Shown here one piece after another: positions 6,908-11,663 of a DNA stretch of 11,663 bases. The position numbers were made by a program, and so were the translations under genes. The DNA comes from Acidimicrobiales bacterium (GTDB lineage: Bacteria > Actinomycetota > Acidimicrobiia > Acidimicrobiales > RAAP-2). The stretch lies in assembly GCA_017883105.1 (NCBI GenBank), contig JADGOF010000039.1, positions 1 to 11,663 of the forward strand, read 5' to 3'. The notes beneath the pieces were generated by a model. The model was not told where the DNA came from. It worked only from the letters and a program-made list of their open reading frames with translations, and ran no database searches. Within the stretch, counting starts at the first letter, position 1. Every line of letters begins with the position of its first letter.

Positions 6908-8325
6908 TGCAGCCGATGAGCGGCATGGACGCCGCGTTCCTCTACATGGAAACACCCACCACACCCATGCACGTGGTCGGTGTCCTCGTGCTGGAGCCGA
7001 CGGCAGCGAGTGGACCGTTCGGGTTGTCGGCAGTGACCCAGGCACTCGGGGACCGCCTCCACCTGATCCCCCCGTTGCGCCGGCGCATCGTGACCCCGCC
7101 CGGGGCCATCGACCATCCGTTGTGGATTGAAGACCCCGACTTCGACCTGGCCAACCACGTCCGCGTCGCGCCCGTGCCGGGGCCGGTGGGGTGGTCCCAG
7201 CTCGAAGGGTACGTGGGTGAGATCGCCGGTCGGCTGCTCGACCGGCGTCGTCCGCTGTGGGAGATGTGGGTCGTCGAGGGTCTCGAGGGTGGCCGGGTGG
7301 CCCTGGTCACGAAGCTGCACCACTCCATGATGGACGGCGGTGCGGGAGGCGACCTGATGGCGTCGTTGTTCGACCTCGAGGCCGACGCCGGGCCACCGGT
7401 ACCGCCCGAGACCCCCTGGGCACCCGACACGGTGCCGTGGGCCCCGTCCCATGCGCTGCACTCCGTTGGATCAATGGCCCGTCGTCAACGCGAGGTGCCC
7501 GGCGCGCTTTACCACGCCATGGGCAGTCTTGTCGGCTCGGCCAGAACGTGGGCCAAGCAGCGAGCGGCCGGGTCCGGGACGCAGCTCATCGCCCCCCGCA
7601 CCATGGTGAACGGCCCGCTCACCGCCAGGCGCACCGTCAGCCTCACGACGGTCGATCTCGATCAGGTCCGGGAGATCCGTCGGGCGTTCCACACGACGGT
7701 CAACGACGTCGTGCTGGCCGCAACGGCAACATCCCTCCGCGGGTATCTTTCCGCTCGCGGCGTCCTTCCGACATCGCCGCTGGTCGCAGCCGCTCCGGTG
7801 AACGCCCGGCTCGATGCCACCAATCCGGGCGAATTCGGCAACAAGGTGTCGAACATGATGGTGGGGCTCCCGATGGAACCGTCCGATCCCGTCGAGCGGC
7901 TGCACGCGGTGCACGAGACCGCGCAATCTTCCAAGGCCATGCAGTCGGCCTTCGGTCCCGAGACCCTCCAACAGCTGACGGGGTTCGCCTCCCCGATGGT
8001 GATGACCACCCTGGCCCGGGCCTACTCGTCGCTCCGGGTCGCTCGCCTTCACCGTCCGGTGTTGAACCTCATCGTGTCCAATGTCCCCGGTCCGCCGATC
8101 GACCTCTACTGCGCGGGCGCCCGGGTGACGGGCATCTTCCCGATGGGCCCGCTCTTCGAGGGCTCCGGTCTCAACTTGACCGTCCTGAGCGAGGCGCACC
8201 ACCTGAATGTCGGCATCATGGCCTGCCCCGACCTCGCCCCTGACGTCGCCGACATCGGACAGGGGTTCGTCGAGGCTGTCGCCGAGCTCCATCAGCGGGC
8301 GCTCAAGGAGCGGCGCGAGACTTGA
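6907..8325 (+). CDS. Wax ester synthase/diacylglycerol acyltransferase (WS/DGAT) no. 2
   Basis: Acyl-CoA-dependent acyltransferase making triacylglycerol or wax ester. Predicted 472 residues. Seen: PMSGMDAAFLYMETPTTPMH at the N-terminus, the family's typical opening; HPLWIEDPDFDL (70-81), RPLWEMWVVEGL (115-126), catalytic HHSMMDG at 138-144, TTVNDVVLAA with Asn-Asp at 266-267, SNVPGP at 391-396, and GPLFEGSGLNLTVLS near the end. The HHxxxDG position equals that in WS/DGAT no. 1, so the two are full-length paralogues, but they differ enough not to be a recent duplication. Start ATG 6907 has GAGGGGG at 6894-6900, 6 bases away, and shares one base with the synthetase stop (TGATG), implying translational coupling. 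The synthetase could supply its acyl-CoA directly. Specificity between alcohol and diacylglycerol cannot be read from sequence. Confidence 0.93.
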   Translation: MQPMSGMDAAFLYMETPTTPMHVVGVLVLEPTAASGPFGLSAVTQALGDRLHLIPPLRRRIVTPPGAIDHPLWIEDPDFDLANHVRVAPVPGPVGWSQLEGYVGEIAGRLLDRRRPLWEMWVVEGLEGGRVALVTKLHHSMMDGGAGGDLMASLFDLEADAGPPVPPETPWAPDTVPWAPSHALHSVGSMARRQREVPGALYHAMGSLVGSARTWAKQRAAGSGTQLIAPRTMVNGPLTARRTVSLTTVDLDQVREIRRAFHTTVNDVVLAATATSLRGYLSARGVLPTSPLVAAAPVNARLDATNPGEFGNKVSNMMVGLPMEPSDPVERLHAVHETAQSSKAMQSAFGPETLQQLTGFASPMVMTTLARAYSSLRVARLHRPVLNLIVSNVPGPPIDLYCAGARVTGIFPMGPLFEGSGLNLTVLSEAHHLNVGIMACPDLAPDVADIGQGFVEAVAELHQRALKERRET

Positions 8326-8328
8326 TCC

Positions 8329-9999
8329 ATGAACACCACCTCCGCTCGAGAAGCCCTGGCCGCCTGGCAGGACTCGTTCCCGGTCGACCCGTACGCCTCT
8401 GACCGGCAACTCCGGGCCATCCTGGGCCGGGCGCTGGACGCAGAGCGCCTCGGGGCGCTCGAAGAACGGGCGTCCGCTTTCGCCCGCCAGGTGACCGCGG
8501 TCATCGGACCGGCGGCCCGCCGCTACGAGCAGCGTCTGCACCTTCCTGAGCTCGCCCGGTACGACGCCATCGGCAGGAGAACCGAGGCCGTGGCTTTCGA
8601 CTCCGCCTACGACGAGGCCGGGACGGCCGTGTGGGCCAGCGGGCTCGTTGCGCTCTCGGGCCGGCCCGGCACGGCCTACGAGCAGGCGACCCTCCTCTAC
8701 CTCCTCTCCCTCGAGGGCGAGGCCGGCCACGCCTGCCCGGCGACCTGCACGATCGGACTCGCCCGTGCGCTCCGTCGGTCGGCGGACCCGGCCGTGCGCG
8801 ACCGGTTCCTGCCCGCGCTGGTCGACCCCGACTACGCCACGGCGGCCAGGGGTGCCCAGTTCCTCACCGAGGTCCAGGGCGGAAGTGACGTGGGCGCAAA
8901 CATCTGTGAGGCGGTCCCGGCCGGAGACGGCGATACCTACCGCATCAGCGGTGAGAAGTGGTTCTGCTCGGTGGCTGACGCCGGCCAGTTCTTCCTGACT
9001 GCCCGCGTCACCGGCGGCCCCGCCGGCACGCGAGGGCTCGGCAGTTTCGTCGTTCCCCGGACAATCGACGGTTCGCCGAACGGCTTCTCACTGCGGCGTC
9101 TGAAGGACAAGCTCGGCACCCGGGGTCTCGCGTCGGGTGAGATCGACTTCGACGGCGCCCTCGCCTGGCCCATAGGACCGGTCGAACACGGCTTCCGCAC
9201 GGCGGTGGGCGTCGTGCTCAACACCAGCCGGTGGATGACAGCGGTCGGGGGCGCCGGGATGATGCGTCGCGCCTTTCTCGAGGCCAGCGCCTACGCGCAC
9301 CATCGTGAGGCATTCGGCCGCCCGATCGAGGAGTTCCCCGCCGTCCGCCGCACCCTGGCCGACATGGCAACCGCCTCGGCCGGGTCGCTCCACCTGGTCT
9401 TCGCCCTCACCGGGCTCGAGGATCGTATCGACGCGGGAACGGCGAGCGCCGAGGACATCCTCTTTCACCGTTTCCTCGTCAACGTCACCAAGTACCTCCT
9501 GTCCTGGCAGGCCACCGATGTCGTGCACTCGGCCATCGAGGTGCTCGGCGGCAACGGGACGATCGAGGAGTTCAGTGTGCTCCCGCGCCTCTATCGCGAC
9601 GCCATCGTCTACGAGTCGTGGGAGGGGACCCACAACGTGCTGGTGGCGCAGGTCCTGAACGACCTCCGACGACTCCCCATCATGGACGTCCTCACCGACC
9701 GCCTGCACCGGTGCCTCGACAGGGCTGGTGACCCCGCACTTGCCGCTTCGGTGCGAAGCCAACTCGACGGTGCGTTCGATGTCGTCGGTCGTTGCGTGGC
9801 CGACGGTCGGTTCGGGGAGTGGCATTTCCGTGATTCCCTCGACCGGATCGGCGTGCTCGCCGAGGTTGCGTTCCTGTTCGAGGCCGGTGAGGAGCAGGCT
9901 GCGTCCCACCTTCTTCGCGCCGCCACGCCCGACTACCGGCCCGAGCAGGACGAGTCGCTGCCGGGGCGGGTCGACGACCTGTTGCAGACGATGGGGTGA
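8329..9999 (+). CDS. AidB-like acyl-CoA dehydrogenase (FAD-dependent)
   Basis: Flavoenzyme expected to introduce a 2,3-double bond into an acyl-CoA. The 556 residues exceed the usual 380-400 of classic acyl-CoA dehydrogenases and match the AidB-like/long-chain subgroup with extra C-terminal helices (about 445-556). Seen: QFLTEVQGGSDVGAN (177-191), the FAD-binding YRISGEKWFCS (204-214), LKDKLGTRGLASGEIDFDG (258-276), NTSRWMTAVGGAGMMRRAF (298-316), HHREAFGRPIEEFPAVR (324-340), EVLGGNGTIEEF (404-415) and WEGTHN at 431-436, whose Glu432 occupies the usual catalytic-base position. Only 3 bases separate it from the WS/DGAT stop; no good Shine-Dalgarno precedes ATG 8329, so translation probably depends on the upstream gene. 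E. coli AidB itself is a DNA-binding alkylation-response protein; operon context favours a metabolic role here. Confidence 0.9.
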   Translation: MNTTSAREALAAWQDSFPVDPYASDRQLRAILGRALDAERLGALEERASAFARQVTAVIGPAARRYEQRLHLPELARYDAIGRRTEAVAFDSAYDEAGTAVWASGLVALSGRPGTAYEQATLLYLLSLEGEAGHACPATCTIGLARALRRSADPAVRDRFLPALVDPDYATAARGAQFLTEVQGGSDVGANICEAVPAGDGDTYRISGEKWFCSVADAGQFFLTARVTGGPAGTRGLGSFVVPRTIDGSPNGFSLRRLKDKLGTRGLASGEIDFDGALAWPIGPVEHGFRTAVGVVLNTSRWMTAVGGAGMMRRAFLEASAYAHHREAFGRPIEEFPAVRRTLADMATASAGSLHLVFALTGLEDRIDAGTASAEDILFHRFLVNVTKYLLSWQATDVVHSAIEVLGGNGTIEEFSVLPRLYRDAIVYESWEGTHNVLVAQVLNDLRRLPIMDVLTDRLHRCLDRAGDPALAASVRSQLDGAFDVVGRCVADGRFGEWHFRDSLDRIGVLAEVAFLFEAGEEQAASHLLRAATPDYRPEQDESLPGRVDDLLQTMG

Positions 10000-10030
10000 G
10001 CGGCAGCGCCGGGCACCCGTCACCGCGGTC

Positions 10031-10055
10031 GATCCGGACCGGCCCTACCCGGATC
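10031..10055. terminator. Candidate hairpin between convergent genes
   Basis: GATCCGG at 10031-10037 pairs exactly with CCGGATC at 10049-10055 (7 bp, 11-base loop). It sits in the 135 bases between the stops of the rightward dehydrogenase and the leftward thiolase, where a two-way terminator is expected. A second, bulged stem uses GGTCGC at 10085-10090 with GCGACC at 10110-10115. Neither has a T-tract, so this is a weak call; the rest of the gap shows nothing else. Confidence 0.3.
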
Positions 10056-10134
10056 ATCGGGGTGCTGATCGGTTGCCCGACCGCGGTCGCTGCACTTGCT
10101 TCCGCAGCGGCGACCGGGACCAGGCCGCCCGCCG

Positions 10135-11340
10135 CTACGCCGCCGACTTCTCCAGGATGTGCACGCCACAGGCCGAGCCAAGGCCGATCACATGGGCCAG
10201 ACCGACCTTGGCGTCGGCAATCTGGCGGTCGCCACCCTCGCCCCTGAGGTGCTGGCAGACCTCCCAGATGTTGGCGATCCCGGTGGCGGCGATCGGGTGC
10301 CCCTTGGACTCGAGGCCACCCGAGACGTTGACCGGCATCGAGCCGTCACGCCAGGTGGCGCCCGACTGGAAGAAGTCGACCGCGCCGCCTGGCTCGCAGA
10401 GCATCAGGTTGTCGTAGTGGACCAGCTCGGCGGTGGCGAAGCAGTCGTGCAGCTCGACGAGGTCGAGGTCGTCCGGTCCGACCCCCGCCTGCTCATAGGC
10501 CTGGGACGCCGCGTTGCGGGTGAGGGTGTTGACGTCAGGGAGAACCTGGCACCCCTCTTCCCACGGATCGGACGTGAGCACCGAGGCGCTCACCTTCACC
10601 GCCCGGCGGCGCTGCTCCTTGGACAGGGTCTTCAGCTTCGCATCGCTCACCACCACGGCTGCCGCGGCGCCATCGCAGTTCGCCGAGCACATGGGACGGG
10701 TGTTCGGGTAGGCGATCATGATGTCGCCCATGATCTGCTCGAGGGTCATCAACTTGCTGTAGGCGGCAAGCGGGTTGAGTGTGGAGTGGGAGTGGTTCTT
10801 TTCGCTGATCTTCGCGAACAGCTCGAACGCCGCGCCCCCGTACTTGTGCTCGTAGAGGTACTCCATGCCCACTTGGGCGAACACCCCCGGCATGATCTCC
10901 GTCCCGATACGACCGTCGACCGGGGCCACTGCGCCGTAGCGCCCATGAGGCGTGAACGTCTCTTCTTCCTGGCGGGAGCCTCCGGCCAGCATGCCGGCGC
11001 CCGACAGCTTCTCGACCCCCACGGCCAGTCCGTAGTCGGCCTCACCGGCTTTGATCGCCATGATGGCCGTACGCAGGGCGGTCGCCCCGGTGGCGCAGGC
11101 GTTGGACACGTTGTACACGGGGATACCGGTCTGGCCGATCTGCTTCTGGATCTGTTGGCCGATGCCCATCGGGCCGCTCATCAGATTGCCGGCAGCGAGG
11201 ATGCCCATATCGCGCATGGCCACCCCTCCGTCGGCCAGCGCGGCCCGAGCCGCCTCGGCAGCCAGGTCGACCGTGTCCTTGTCGGGGTGCTTGCCGAACT
11301 TGGTCATGTTGATCCCGAGGATCCAGACGTCTTCGCTCAC
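10135..11340 (-). CDS. SCP-x/Ltp-type thiolase (acetyl-CoA acetyltransferase-like lipid-transfer protein)
   Basis: Thiolase-superfamily enzyme expected to cleave a 3-ketoacyl-CoA, or to perform a related C-C bond reaction, in fatty-acid or steroid side-chain breakdown. The 401 residues cover the full fold, without the sterol-carrier domain of animal SCP-x. Seen: VYNVSNACATG with nucleophile-position Cys82, CSANCDGAAAAVVVS (218-232), ELHDCFA with His298, GGLESKGHPIAATG with His348 (341-354), and the C-terminal GLGSACG with Cys391. All thiolase-type catalytic positions therefore look intact. Start: GTG 11340, with AGGAG five bases away; that AGGAG overlaps the TAG of the upstream DUF35 gene (gap 8 bases), so the two are coupled. 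In Ltp2-ChsH2 systems a DUF35 protein partners an Ltp protein that acts as a retro-aldolase, so an aldolase role is the alternative, though the retained Cys82 argues for thiolase. Confidence 0.9.
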   Translation of the reverse strand: MSEDVWILGINMTKFGKHPDKDTVDLAAEAARAALADGGVAMRDMGILAAGNLMSGPMGIGQQIQKQIGQTGIPVYNVSNACATGATALRTAIMAIKAGEADYGLAVGVEKLSGAGMLAGGSRQEEETFTPHGRYGAVAPVDGRIGTEIMPGVFAQVGMEYLYEHKYGGAAFELFAKISEKNHSHSTLNPLAAYSKLMTLEQIMGDIMIAYPNTRPMCSANCDGAAAAVVVSDAKLKTLSKEQRRRAVKVSASVLTSDPWEEGCQVLPDVNTLTRNAASQAYEQAGVGPDDLDLVELHDCFATAELVHYDNLMLCEPGGAVDFFQSGATWRDGSMPVNVSGGLESKGHPIAATGIANIWEVCQHLRGEGGDRQIADAKVGLAHVIGLGSACGVHILEKSAA

Positions 11341-11348
11341 CGTGTCTC

Positions 11349-11663
11349 CTAGGGAATCAGGGCGGGCTCGAAGCCGAAGCCGATGGCCTCGGTGCCCGCT
11401 GCGTCAGTGCCGATGGGGTAGGTGGCTAGCCTGACCGACATCCCGAGTGTCACGTGCTCGGGATCCGGCTCTACATTGATCACGTTGCCGCGCACGCTGG
11501 TACCGCCGCAGTCCACGATGCCGGCCACGAAGGGCACCGGTATCCCGGGGGCGGCGAAGGACACGATGGTGAACGACTTGAGGACGCCCTCGGTGGGAAG
11601 GTTCACCGTCGTGAATACATCGCCGCTGCACGAGGCACAGGCGTTTCGCCGGTCGAAGTACCG
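11349..11663 (-). CDS. DUF35 OB-fold / zinc-ribbon acyl-CoA-associated protein, truncated at the window edge
   Basis: Small partner protein of thiolase-like enzymes; in steroid catabolism DUF35 domains bind Ltp2-type proteins and are needed for their activity. The last 104 residues are visible and about 25-40 more should lie beyond 11663. Seen: RYFDRRNACASCSGDVF, a Cys-x-x-Cys pair that is probably half of the rubredoxin-like zinc ribbon (the other half off the edge), then the OB-fold with GVLKSFTIVSFAAPGIPVPF, VAGIVDCGG, RGNVINVEPDPEHVTLGMSV and a final GFGFEPALIP. The single open frame runs to the window end without a stop, confirming truncation. It is followed after 8 bases by the thiolase on the same strand, whose ribosome site overlaps its stop codon. 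Most likely the two proteins form one complex; this rests on family knowledge and spacing, not on a visible interface. Confidence 0.87.
   Translation of the reverse strand, partial: RYFDRRNACASCSGDVFTTVNLPTEGVLKSFTIVSFAAPGIPVPFVAGIVDCGGTSVRGNVINVEPDPEHVTLGMSVRLATYPIGTDAAGTEAIGFGFEPALIP

Noticed and set aside
7471..8730. 419-codon open frame on the minus strand across WS/DGAT no. 2 and the dehydrogenase
   Set aside because: It crosses two well-supported genes, has no family resemblance and has the Gly/Arg/His-rich composition typical of antisense frames in GC-rich DNA.
10096..11352. 418-codon open frame on the plus strand opposite the thiolase
   Set aside because: It mirrors the thiolase, whose motifs are unmistakable; the plus-strand product is His/Val/Gly-rich with no recognisable domain.
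1..11663. Tandem repeats, CRISPR-like arrays, tRNA genes, insertion-sequence ends
   Set aside because: None seen by eye on either strand.

Overview
This is an 11.7-kb, very GC-rich stretch with dense, short-spaced genes and GTG starts. Its gene families (WS/DGAT wax-ester/triacylglycerol synthases, a FadD19-like acyl-CoA synthetase, an AidB-type acyl-CoA dehydrogenase, an SCP-x/Ltp-type thiolase paired with a DUF35 protein, SnoaL-like proteins and a DUF2510 protein) point to an actinobacterium. An environmental Acidimicrobiia-like lineage is my best guess, but this is inferred from gene content only. I see no RNA gene, mobile element, CRISPR array or phage gene. No stretch longer than about 170 bases is without a gene.

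Layout, left to right. (1) Positions 1-1297, leftward: a SnoaL-like protein followed by an M20-family metallopeptidase that runs off the left edge and carries an apparent one-base frameshift near 271. (2) Positions 1440-2380, rightward: a second SnoaL/NTF2-like protein, then a small membrane-anchored DUF2510 protein that looks leaderless. (3) Positions 2348-5160, leftward: an alpha/beta hydrolase followed 14 bases later by WS/DGAT no. 1. (4) Positions 5265-9999, rightward: a FadD19-like acyl-CoA synthetase (with an apparent one-base frameshift close to its N-terminus), WS/DGAT no. 2 (TGATG overlap) and a long AidB-like acyl-CoA dehydrogenase, clearly one operon. (5) Positions 10135-11663, leftward: a truncated DUF35 OB-fold/zinc-ribbon protein followed by an SCP-x/Ltp-type thiolase.

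Blocks 3 and 4 diverge from a roughly 100-base promoter region and together form a coherent lipid module. The synthetase would make acyl-CoA. The two WS/DGAT paralogues could transfer acyl groups to alcohols or diacylglycerol. The hydrolase could release them from esters, and the dehydrogenase could begin oxidation. Block 5 adds a thiolase/DUF35 pair of the kind used in steroid side-chain and branched-chain acyl-CoA breakdown, which fits a FadD19-like ligase. The substrates are inferred. The most checkable oddities are the two single-base frameshifts in otherwise well-conserved genes.
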